This document shows positions 44,083 through 52,229 of a stretch of DNA of 64,000 bases, piece after piece (positions within the stretch are counted from its first letter, which is position 1; every line of letters begins with the position of its first letter). The translations under genes were made by a program, and so were the position numbers. The notes beneath the pieces are model-generated. The model did not search any database. It was given only the letters and a program-made list of their open reading frames with translations, and was not told the origin of the DNA. The stretch lies in contig JAEURX010000075.1 of assembly GCA_016788885.1 (NCBI GenBank), positions 1 to 64,000 on the forward strand. Direction: 5' to 3'. This DNA is from Nitrospira sp. (GTDB lineage: Bacteria; Nitrospirota; Nitrospiria; Nitrospirales; Nitrospiraceae).

Positions 44083-46353
44083 TTACAGCGCCCAGTGGAT
44101 CGAACCGATAAACATTCGCGGCATCCCGACATTGATTGAAAACCGGTCGCCCAACGTTCCGCCATACAGCGTCTCATTGGCGAGGTTGTAGGCGTTGAGC
44201 TGAAAACTCAGGCGCGAGTCGAGAATCGGCGGTTGATACCGCACCATCGCATCGATGCGGGTTTGGATCGGCAGGCTGTAGGAGTTCGACGGATCACCCT
44301 GCCGCTTGTCTTGCACGAAGACCCCGCTGCCGACCGTGAGGCCGCGGACCCATTCGCTCGGCACTTCATACCGCGCCCAGAGACTGCCGCCGTGGATCGG
44401 CACATTCCACAGCCGCCTGCCCTTGTCGGCACCCTCCGTCACCTTGGCATCGGTATAGGCGTAGGTGAGGATCAGGCTCAGGGCCTCCGTCACCTGCCCC
44501 GCGACATCCAGTTCGATTCCCTGACTCCGGGCCTCTCCAATGGGAGTAGAAAAAGGTGTCCCCGGCACTGGGACAGCGACATTTTGCTTGCTCAGATGAT
44601 ACACGGCGAGCGTCGAATTCAAGCGGCCGTCAAAGAAGGATGTTTTCACCCCGCCTTCGAACTGCTCGCCGATCTGCGGCTTGAGGATCTTCCCCGATGC
44701 GTCGAATACCGAATTGGCGGCCCCGAGCGACTGCACATAATTTCCATACACGGACAACCACTCCCGCGCCTGATAGACAATGCCGGCGCGGGGATTGAAC
44801 CGTCGATTGTGGGTCGTCTGCAACGCACCAGCGGCGGATGCCAGCGATTGATCTTTGCCGAAGGCCAGTCCAAGCTCGCTGATGGCCCAATCGTACCGCC
44901 CACCGCCCATGATATGCAGTTTGTCGAAGAGGGTAATCTGGTCCTGGAGGAATATGCTGTTCCAGGACATCCGTTGGTCGATAAAAAAGTTATAGGGCTG
45001 CAGAGATTGATTGACGTTCGTGTATTGGGGAGTGAAGATATTGATCGCTCCGGCATCCGCGCTTATAGAGCGGACTTCCGCGAAGTTCCCGTAGTATTCC
45101 CAACCGGCCAACACCCGATGCACCAGACCGACAGTCGTGAACCTCCCCGACACATCGACGGTTCCCATATACGTGTTGTTGACCGCATTGCCCCGATAAA
45201 AGAATCGCTGCAAGTCTCCCGTCGTCTCATCCAGACTCGCTCCCGCCGTCTGCGGGTCCCCCACGTTGCGCCGGAAGTAGTTGAAGCGTCCACGGACCTG
45301 CCAGTCATCATTGAACGCATGGGTCAGGGTTGCGACCGTATTGTAGACATCCATCCGGATACGATCCGCCGGTTCCCCCAGAAACCGCGACCTTGGTAGA
45401 GGCGCGGGTCCATTGCCGAGGGCGACGATACCGTAATCTTCACGGCTCCGCTCACCGGAATACATGAATTCGACATCGAATTGCGTACGCGGCGCGATTT
45501 TCCAGGTAACGGTCGGCGCCGCGAACGTCCGCGTGTTGAATCCAAAATCACGATAGGACTCTTTATTTAAATACTCAAAATTGAATCGATACAGCAGCGT
45601 CCCGCTCTGGTTCAGTTTGCCGGTGGCATCTGCTAAGGTTTGATAGTGGCCGAATGACCCGACTTGCTGGTTCAGAGAATAATGCGCCACTTCTTGCGGA
45701 CGCTTCGTGATCAAGTTGATCATACCGCCCGGCTCGATCCGACCATAGAGATTGGCCGCTGCGCCTTTGACCACTTCGACACGCTCGATATTGGCCAGCG
45801 AAAGCCGCATCCCAGGAACCCGGAATCCATCCCGATAGGATAGGTACCCGGTGTTAAACCCTCGCAGCATGAACTCTTCTGACAACCCACCAAATGTAAA
45901 GCCCGGGTAGACGCCGCTGACATTCTTCACGGTATCCTCGATCTGCACCGCCTGTTGATCCCGAATGACTGCACGCGGGACCACCTGCACAGAGACCGGC
46001 GTTTGCATAATCGGCACATTGATGCGATTGGCGGAAGACGTGTTACTTCGCGTATAGCTGGGATCGTTGGGCACATCCTGGTCGCGAAAAGCTGGTAGTG
46101 ACTTAGTGATAATCTGCACTTCCTGCACGGTCACAGGTTGGACGTCCAATTGGTCGGCAGCGTGGATCGGCGTGTAGCCTACGGCCTGTTCGTCCTGCGA
46201 AGACGCTGCCAAACCAGGCATCAGGAGGGTCGTGAGAGACACGAGTACTGCGGCGGTTAGGAGACCTTCCCGCATCCTGCTGGACATTTGTGGCCGCGGA
46301 CCGGCACCTATTCTGAAAGTGGCATCGATGGAAACGCATTCTTGTCGAATCAT
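44083..46353 (-). CDS. TonB-dependent siderophore receptor
   Basis: A 756-residue outer-membrane receptor of the siderophore type. A long leader of about 55 residues precedes LAASSQDEQ, then a TonB-box-like TVQEVQIITKSLP, plug with QTPVSVQVVPRAVIRDQQAVQ, VEVVKGAAANLYGRIEPGGMINLITKRP, and a barrel ending MFIGSIHWAL. The ATG at 46353 has AGAGG 6 nt upstream; a Met at 46287 would give a normal-length signal peptide. The RGPP small gene is 170 bp upstream and the PepSY gene 12 bp downstream. The final residue is Leu, where most barrels end in Phe or Tyr. Confidence 0.9.
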   Translation of the reverse strand: MIRQECVSIDATFRIGAGPRPQMSSRMREGLLTAAVLVSLTTLLMPGLAASSQDEQAVGYTPIHAADQLDVQPVTVQEVQIITKSLPAFRDQDVPNDPSYTRSNTSSANRINVPIMQTPVSVQVVPRAVIRDQQAVQIEDTVKNVSGVYPGFTFGGLSEEFMLRGFNTGYLSYRDGFRVPGMRLSLANIERVEVVKGAAANLYGRIEPGGMINLITKRPQEVAHYSLNQQVGSFGHYQTLADATGKLNQSGTLLYRFNFEYLNKESYRDFGFNTRTFAAPTVTWKIAPRTQFDVEFMYSGERSREDYGIVALGNGPAPLPRSRFLGEPADRIRMDVYNTVATLTHAFNDDWQVRGRFNYFRRNVGDPQTAGASLDETTGDLQRFFYRGNAVNNTYMGTVDVSGRFTTVGLVHRVLAGWEYYGNFAEVRSISADAGAINIFTPQYTNVNQSLQPYNFFIDQRMSWNSIFLQDQITLFDKLHIMGGGRYDWAISELGLAFGKDQSLASAAGALQTTHNRRFNPRAGIVYQAREWLSVYGNYVQSLGAANSVFDASGKILKPQIGEQFEGGVKTSFFDGRLNSTLAVYHLSKQNVAVPVPGTPFSTPIGEARSQGIELDVAGQVTEALSLILTYAYTDAKVTEGADKGRRLWNVPIHGGSLWARYEVPSEWVRGLTVGSGVFVQDKRQGDPSNSYSLPIQTRIDAMVRYQPPILDSRLSFQLNAYNLANETLYGGTLGDRFSINVGMPRMFIGSIHWAL

Positions 46354-46523
46354 GAAGTCCTCTGAATGGGTGAGGCCTCGGGCAGGCCTCGCCGCGTTGT
46401 ACGCATGATCAAGCAGGACCATGGCAGAGCCGTGCCTCCGGTCTAGACCGACGCGCGCCAATGCATACCAGCTCCCCGTCGGGGCGGAGGACCTGGCGAT
46501 CCCTCGAAATGTGGCGGAGACGT

Positions 46524-46919
46524 TCAGCAGGACAGAGGGGGACCGCGGCCACGAGCGGCAATCAGTGGCCGGCTTCCAAACGACAGGACCAGAAGGAATA
46601 GCGGCACGAAGAACGAGACGAGGATGGGCAGATGGGGAATGTCCGGCAACGTAAACTCACCGGCATCCTTGCAAGCAGAACAGGCCCAGGCAAGCAACGG
46701 AGGGACGCTGTATCGTCCGTGATGGCAGTGGTCGTGGTCTCCCGCACTGTGGATGTGGACGGTGCGAACCGGCGGCACCTCGAGATCAAAAAAACAGATC
46801 TCCGAAATGGCGCCGGCCAGCAGGCGGATGCCGATCAACAGGCAGGCTAAAACAATGATCGACGTACAAGCACGACCGCGTCGGCGGTCGACAGAAAAAC
46901 CTCTGAGGGTCAAGTTCAC
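46524..46919 (-). CDS. RGPP-ended small membrane protein, CxxC-F class with altered cysteines
   Basis: A 131-residue relative of 31247-31636 and 34237-34641: hydrophobic segment (IIVLACLLIGIRLLAGAI), then SEICFFDLEVP where the first Cys of the CxxC is Ser. HIHSAGDHDHCHHGR has more His than its relatives, and WACSACKD contains a new CxxC. LPDIPHLPILVSFFVPLFLLVLSF is the second hydrophobic segment. RGPP lies three codons before the stop (46536-46547). The shift of the Cys pair suggests a changed metal site. The GTG start has GAGAG upstream. It is headed by a repeat-box promoter and is followed by the receptor/PepSY pair. Confidence 0.82.
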   Translation of the reverse strand: MNLTLRGFSVDRRRGRACTSIIVLACLLIGIRLLAGAISEICFFDLEVPPVRTVHIHSAGDHDHCHHGRYSVPPLLAWACSACKDAGEFTLPDIPHLPILVSFFVPLFLLVLSFGSRPLIAARGRGPPLSC

Positions 46920-46946
46920 GAAAGTTCTCTCAATAGGCGTCAGGGG

Positions 46947-47000
46947 TATCTAGCACACCGCCATAAGACCTGTCTGCCTATCGCTGCACCAGGTGCTACA
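46947..47000 (-). promoter_or_regulatory. Repeat-box promoter of the RGPP/receptor/PepSY unit
   Basis: Minus strand from 47000: TGTAGCACCT, GGTGCAGCGA, then TAGGCAGACA. CAGACA as -35 and TAGATA (46947-46952) as -10 are 18 bp apart. The leader before 46919 is about 20 nt. The second unit is less conserved than in the other copies. Confidence 0.55.
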
Positions 47001-47097
47001 TAATCGCCCGTGGATTTCCGGATGGCCTGCGATCCCACAGACCGTTCAAGAAGAAGCCTCCCTATCCTGAGCTCGATTCCCGGACGATCCCGCACCT

Positions 47098-49332
47098 TCA
47101 GAACCGTCCCATGACGCTCAGCTCGAAGGTCCGTGGGGCTCCGATCAGTACCTGATCCGGATAGAAGTTCGACCCGAAGATCCCATAGGTCTTGTCCAGG
47201 AGATTGCGCCCGCGCAGGGTGATCCAGAACTGCTTGTACGGCACCGTCACCCAGGCGTCCGCGGTCATATAACTGTTCAGCCTAATCGTATTTGCCGCAT
47301 CCACATACCGGTCGCCGACGTACCGCCAGGCTGCGCCGAGATCGAAGGGAATCGGCGTGGGCACGCGGTAGATAGTCCACAGATTCCCGACCGTTTGCGG
47401 GACTTCGAACGGACGATTCCCGCTGCGGGAGACGAGCGTCCCGCCGGACACGTCATTGAATTCATCGAATTTCGCCGACAAGAAGGTCACATTCCCCTGC
47501 AGCCGCCAGGCATCGGTGACGCGCCATGCCGCGTCCAATTCCACACCTTTGGAAGACTGGCGCCCGACGTTCACGGAGGCGGTCTGGGAAACCTGGGTCA
47601 GAATATTCTCACGGACGATATCGAAGTAGGCCGCCATCCACTCCACCCGGTGGTTCAAGAACTGCCCCTTGGCCCCGATCTCCCATTGATGGCCGGTCGC
47701 TAGATCAAACTGCTGGTTGCTGCGAAGACTGAAGAGACTGCCACCGACCGGATCGACCGCCGTCGCATATTGTCCATAGAGCGTCACGTGCGGCAACACG
47801 TCATAAACCAGACCGGCTCGCCAAGTGGTGGGAGTGAATTGTTGGTCGAACGATTGCGCGGCATTCAACGCCCCACCGGTCGTAAAAAACTCGCGTGTGA
47901 GATTGATATAGTCGGTGCGCATGCCCGCCACCACCTTCAGCGACTCCGTCACGCTGAATTGTTCCTCGGCAAACAACGCGGTGGTGAGGATCCTGGCCGT
48001 TTGGGTGGCCATGGCCCCGCCGCCGAACAGACCGGCGACCGGTGCGAAGGGATCGACGCTGCCGCCGGCTGCGCTGAAGAAGCTCGGTCGCGTGAAATCG
48101 ACATAGCTGAAGTCCACACCGGCCACGAAACGATTTTTGAAGCTCCCGATGGGATGCGTCAGTAAAAGTTCCAGACGGTCCCCGATCACGGACTGATCGT
48201 GCTGAACCTGGAATCGATCGCGATCGATCAGCTGCGTGCCGCTGTTGAAGGTATAGGTCTCGGCATTCATCCAGTCGCGCTTGGCTGTGTAGTAGTAGGC
48301 CTGATTTCGCAGTTGGAAAAACTCCGTCGCCGCCCAGGTGGTTTTGAGTTTCGTCCAGGTGGTCAAGGCGCTCATATCCGCATTTTGGACGTTGTAATTG
48401 TTGCGTAGCATGCGGGCATCGATGGTGCGGCCGTCCGTCGTGCTCACGATCCCGTTCACCCCTTGTGTTGCGAATGTCGACGGCACCAGGGGTGTCCCCC
48501 AGTAGGGTCGTTGACGATCATGGGCGATGTCGAAGGACAGTTCGACGCTGAGGCGAGGAGTCACGTCATAGAGCACGGCGCTGGTCATGTTCCAGAACGT
48601 GAAGGGTGTGCCCTGCGGTCCTAAATAGCTATCGCCGTTCTGGTAGCTCAGATCCACGCGATAGTGCAGCTTATCCGTGCCCAGCGTCCCTCCGCTGCCC
48701 ACTCCGGCACGTACCGTATTGAAGGACCCGTACGACAGGAAGGCCTCGTTACCTTGTGCGTCGCGCAGGGGCCGCTTGGTGACCAGATTGACCATCCCCG
48801 CCACCGCGCCTTCCCCGTACAGCACGGATGCCGGCCCTTTCAAAATCTCGATGCGATCCAGGTTCCACGAATCGCGCGGTCGCGTCACGAACCCCGTCGG
48901 CCCGAGAGACAATCCATCGAACAGCAGTCGAATCTGTTGATTGCTGAATCCCCGCATCGAAAACGCACCCGGGTTCACGCCGAGGTCATTGACCGTCACG
49001 CCCGTGGCTGCCTGGATCGCTTCCGAGACGTTTCGCAAGCCACGCTCCTGCATCGTCTGCTGGGTGATCACCTCGACGCTGGCCGGAATTTCACGCAGCG
49101 TCACCCCCAGTCGAGAGCTCCCGCTGCTCTGCTCCTGCAAGCCCAGCGTGCCGGTGCCCTCCGGATACGTGCGAGTCCCCTGCACCACGACAGTCGGCGC
49201 CGTCACCGGCTCGACGGAAGGCTCCGATCCCTCGTCCGCCGATACCGGCCCAATCGACACGCACAGCACTGACACAAGGCTCGCTACCCACACCATACGC
49301 TCCCATCTTCGACCGAAACCTGCAGATGACAT
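47098..49332 (-). CDS. TonB-dependent siderophore receptor
   Basis: A 744-residue outer-membrane receptor. The signal peptide (about 1-32, ending VSADEG) is followed by the TonB-box-like APTVVVQGTR, a plug with TLREIPASVEVITQQTMQER, SMRGFSNQQIRLLFDGLSLG, RIEILKGPASVLYGEGAVAGMVNLVTKRP, and a barrel ending ELSVMGRF. It is a ferric siderophore type of the FhuE/FpvA group without an STN signalling domain. TAGGAG before the ATG makes the start safe. It forms a two-gene unit with the RAPP small gene 122 bp upstream; there is no PepSY gene. Confidence 0.92.
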   Translation of the reverse strand: MSSAGFGRRWERMVWVASLVSVLCVSIGPVSADEGSEPSVEPVTAPTVVVQGTRTYPEGTGTLGLQEQSSGSSRLGVTLREIPASVEVITQQTMQERGLRNVSEAIQAATGVTVNDLGVNPGAFSMRGFSNQQIRLLFDGLSLGPTGFVTRPRDSWNLDRIEILKGPASVLYGEGAVAGMVNLVTKRPLRDAQGNEAFLSYGSFNTVRAGVGSGGTLGTDKLHYRVDLSYQNGDSYLGPQGTPFTFWNMTSAVLYDVTPRLSVELSFDIAHDRQRPYWGTPLVPSTFATQGVNGIVSTTDGRTIDARMLRNNYNVQNADMSALTTWTKLKTTWAATEFFQLRNQAYYYTAKRDWMNAETYTFNSGTQLIDRDRFQVQHDQSVIGDRLELLLTHPIGSFKNRFVAGVDFSYVDFTRPSFFSAAGGSVDPFAPVAGLFGGGAMATQTARILTTALFAEEQFSVTESLKVVAGMRTDYINLTREFFTTGGALNAAQSFDQQFTPTTWRAGLVYDVLPHVTLYGQYATAVDPVGGSLFSLRSNQQFDLATGHQWEIGAKGQFLNHRVEWMAAYFDIVRENILTQVSQTASVNVGRQSSKGVELDAAWRVTDAWRLQGNVTFLSAKFDEFNDVSGGTLVSRSGNRPFEVPQTVGNLWTIYRVPTPIPFDLGAAWRYVGDRYVDAANTIRLNSYMTADAWVTVPYKQFWITLRGRNLLDKTYGIFGSNFYPDQVLIGAPRTFELSVMGRF

Positions 49333-49454
49333 AGCCCACTCCTAGAATTGAATGACGCCTTCACGACAAACGACCTCCTGCGCGACGCAAGGCGCGCCGA
49401 GAGACCGGCATCGTGAGGCCTCTGATCACGCGCACCCTGCCCGCTTGCTGCTGG

Positions 49455-49787
49455 TCAACGTTCGATCAAGGATGGAGGCGCACGGAGACTGCGGCTGAGG
49501 GAATAGAACAGCGGCGGCGGCCGGTTCTGCCTGACACGCCGATACGGCCGAAGACCGACCGGAGCGTGGAAAGCCTGTTGATCAACAAGAGTATCGAGTA
49601 CAGCTGATTGTGGAGGCTGATCGACCGGAGAGGAGGGATGCTGACAGAAGCTCACACAATGCTCACCGGCCTCAGCCATGTGTGTAACGAACTCGACCGC
49701 TCCGACGGGAGGCAGGACACAGACCATCCACCAATACAGCGGAACGAGCAGCACGAGTGCGCCGAATTGTTTTCGATACCTTCCCAT
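49455..49787 (-). CDS. RAPP-ended small protein, EHC-xxx-C class, before a receptor gene
   Basis: A 110-residue protein with one hydrophobic segment (FGALVLLVPLYWWMVCVLPP), then AEAGEHCVSFCQHPSSPVDQPP (CxxxC with flanking His), a basic stretch and LRAPP five codons before the stop (49473-49484). It is the closest relative of 25000-25347. I chose the ATG at 49787: the GTG at 49802 coincides with the predicted -10. The receptor gene starts 122 bp downstream and nothing else belongs to the unit, so this is the simplest example of the small ORF plus receptor arrangement in the window. Confidence 0.83.
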   Translation of the reverse strand: MGRYRKQFGALVLLVPLYWWMVCVLPPVGAVEFVTHMAEAGEHCVSFCQHPSSPVDQPPQSAVLDTLVDQQAFHAPVGLRPYRRVRQNRPPPLFYSLSRSLRAPPSLIER

Positions 49788-49801
49788 GATCCAACGCCGC
49801 A

Positions 49802-49855
49802 CTTCTAACAGGTACGGTGCGACGCAGCTACCGGCGCATGCTCACGGGTGCACCA
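49802..49855 (-). promoter_or_regulatory. Repeat-box promoter of the RAPP/receptor unit
   Basis: Minus strand from 49855: TGGTGCACCC, GTGAGCATGC, then GCCGGTAGCT. TAGCTG as a poor -35 and TAGAAG (49802-49807) as -10 are 17 bp apart. The second unit is well conserved. The leader would be very short (about 8 nt). Confidence 0.5.
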
Positions 49856-50045
49856 CAATCACGAGGGCAGTAATGAACGTCTCTGTACCGGCTGAAGTCT
49901 TGTGAAGAGCGAATGAGTCGGGAACCGAAGGCGCCCTCTTCGCCCATGGAACCTGAGGGCTGCAAGACGGCACGACGCGGAAACATCGTCGAGAACGCCG
50001 ATCTGAACAGGAAGGGATCCTGGCGGGTGCTCCCGTCAGGAGAAC

Positions 50046-52019
50046 CTAATTGAGATGGGTGGCGAGAAACGTCTCCAATTCCTGAAACACCTGAAGGCGA
50101 TCGGCCTCTCGATGCAAGGCCTGGTCTGCTATCGGCAACTCCACATAGGTGTACGTCGTCTTGCCGGCTGCCTGCAATGCCTCGGCCATGGCACGCCCCT
50201 GGGAGACAGGGACCATTCGATCCATCAACCCGTGCATCAGCAGCAGCGGCGTGCGGATCTCTCGCGCATGAACAATGGGAGAGGTGTCGCGCAGGCGTTC
50301 CCGATCGTTCCACCAGGACCCGATCCGCATGTCCACCAGCGCCTGCTGATTCACATACCAGCGGCTGTCTGAGACCAGTGCCGGCAAGTCTGTCACGCCA
50401 CCCAAGCTGGCCGCGCAACGATATAAGTCCGGCTGCTGCACGGCACCCATCAAGGCGGCGTACCCACCATAGCCCGCACCGACGATGCAAATCCGGTTCG
50501 CACTGGCGATGCCGGAGCGAATGGCATACTGCACTGCATCGGTCAGATCGTTCTGCATCTCCAGCCCCCAGCGCTGAAACCCGGCGCGAAGAAATGCGTC
50601 GCCATATCCCGCGGTTCCGCGAAACCGCGGTTCCAGCACCGCCCAGCCTCGACTGACGAACCACTGCGTCCAATAGTTGAATGCACCGGGCATTCGGGCG
50701 GCAGGACCTCCATGGGGGAATACAATCATCGGAAGGTGGCGTGGATCCCGATCCTTGGGCAGGGTCACAAAGACCTGTAGCTCTTTGCCGTCCCGCGCCG
50801 TCACATACGTCGTAGCGGGCGTCGCCAGCGCAGCCGACTCCAGATCGGGATACGACGTGCCGAGCAGGACCATGCGTCCGTCGTGCTCGTCAAAGATCGA
50901 CCAGCGGGGAGGATGCGCCGCGCCGCTTGACTTCACGACATGCAGCCGCCCGTCGTCGCTGCTGCTGTGGATGACATTGACGGTGCCGGGAATCGCGCGA
51001 TCGATACGTGCCTGCAGACGTTGCGCGTCGAAGTCCCAGAACAACACCCGCTCATCCGCCTCACTGTAACGAACGCCGACCACCTTCTTGCGTCCCGGCG
51101 CGTAGACCAATTCGCCGTTCAGGTCAAACTTCGGGTCAGCCACCACGAGCACACGATCCGCAGTCAGGTCCGTCACGTTGAGCTTAAAAATTGCCGCCTT
51201 GCCCCGATGTTGGTCCCTCACATACAACCAGGCGGGATCGGCGTCGAACGCCAAGGGCACGAGCCCGGTCTCCTTGACCAGATCATAGTCGGCCAGTTCA
51301 CGCCAAAGACTGGACTCCGGTAGCCTGACAATCGCCTGCACTGATGTCTGAAATTGTCCGACCCCCGCCCGCACCGTTCCTGTCCGATCGGCGATCCACT
51401 GCGCAATCGCCTTGGAGTCCGGCTGTGAACTGGGATTCGCCTGGACCAACTGTCGATCGCCGGTATACACGTCGACCTTGTAGACATCGGGCGCATTGGG
51501 ATGTTCCAGATCGAGTGCGAGCAGGACATGTCTGGGATCGCCGGGAATGGTGCCGACCAGCCGATCCTGAAATTGAGGGAAGTGCTTGTTCCCGAAAAGA
51601 GAAGAAAACGAGGACTGTTTGAACAGATTGGGCACCTGCTCCGTCCCGTCCCGATTCACCGCGACCAGTCGCGTTTCGATCGTGTCGATCGCATCCCGCG
51701 TCGCCGCGAACCGGACACTGACCAGCAGTCGCTCGTCATTCACCCAACGGAACCAGGTGATGATGTAGTCGCGATTATCCGTCGAGACGACACGATGCAC
51801 GTCCTGTCCCGTGACGGTTTGAGTATCGAGGAAGGTCTGTCCTGCATGGTTCCGGAGCACCGCCAGATGCCGACCGGAAGGGGACAGCTGAATGGATTCG
51901 ATGCGGGGCAGCGACGCAAACGCTGCGGTGGGCGGCGGGGCGGAGCCGGAATCGGCGTAGACCGGTAGTATGCTGCAGATGAGAACAAGAACAGTGACAA
52001 GTCCGTAGATGGCCGGCAC
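50046..52019 (-). CDS. S9 prolyl-oligopeptidase-like protein lacking the nucleophile Ser
   Basis: A 657-residue exported protein: signal peptide (about 1-22), a beta-propeller-like region with LSPSGRHLAVLRN, and a C-terminal alpha/beta-hydrolase domain. The elbow that normally reads GxSxGGY is GAGYGGY; the nucleophile position is Gly516 (codon at 50472-50474). A single base would restore Ser. The acid (HGLMDRMVPV) and the His (ADQALHREADR) are in place. S9 enzymes beside TBDR genes include lasso-peptide isopeptidases, which cut an imported peptide. This one follows the receptor at 52230 and may bind rather than cut the ligand, or be inactive. The GTG start has only a weak ribosome site. Confidence 0.85.
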   Translation of the reverse strand: MPAIYGLVTVLVLICSILPVYADSGSAPPPTAAFASLPRIESIQLSPSGRHLAVLRNHAGQTFLDTQTVTGQDVHRVVSTDNRDYIITWFRWVNDERLLVSVRFAATRDAIDTIETRLVAVNRDGTEQVPNLFKQSSFSSLFGNKHFPQFQDRLVGTIPGDPRHVLLALDLEHPNAPDVYKVDVYTGDRQLVQANPSSQPDSKAIAQWIADRTGTVRAGVGQFQTSVQAIVRLPESSLWRELADYDLVKETGLVPLAFDADPAWLYVRDQHRGKAAIFKLNVTDLTADRVLVVADPKFDLNGELVYAPGRKKVVGVRYSEADERVLFWDFDAQRLQARIDRAIPGTVNVIHSSSDDGRLHVVKSSGAAHPPRWSIFDEHDGRMVLLGTSYPDLESAALATPATTYVTARDGKELQVFVTLPKDRDPRHLPMIVFPHGGPAARMPGAFNYWTQWFVSRGWAVLEPRFRGTAGYGDAFLRAGFQRWGLEMQNDLTDAVQYAIRSGIASANRICIVGAGYGGYAALMGAVQQPDLYRCAASLGGVTDLPALVSDSRWYVNQQALVDMRIGSWWNDRERLRDTSPIVHAREIRTPLLLMHGLMDRMVPVSQGRAMAEALQAAGKTTYTYVELPIADQALHREADRLQVFQELETFLATHLN

Positions 52020-52177
52020 GGTCTATCCCTACAGTTACCAGGACATGCCCATCCGGGGAATACCCGACGGAGTCATTTATCACATGTTCACGCGACGGCC
52101 GTCCATCCCGTTTTCTACGCAAGCGCAGAGACCGGGAGATGCCGTACCAGGACGGACAATCTGGCAGCAGCCGCGAC

Positions 52178-52207
52178 GCGGAGGCTCACCTGACGATGAG
52201 CCTCCGC
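52178..52207. terminator. 11-bp hairpin after a receptor gene
   Basis: 52178-52188 pairs with 52197-52207 around an 8-nt loop, between the receptor stop (52230) and the start of the S9-like gene (52019). No T-run follows. It could attenuate transcription into the S9-like gene. Confidence 0.5.
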
Positions 52208-52229
52208 ATGGACAACCCGCAGGCAGCGT

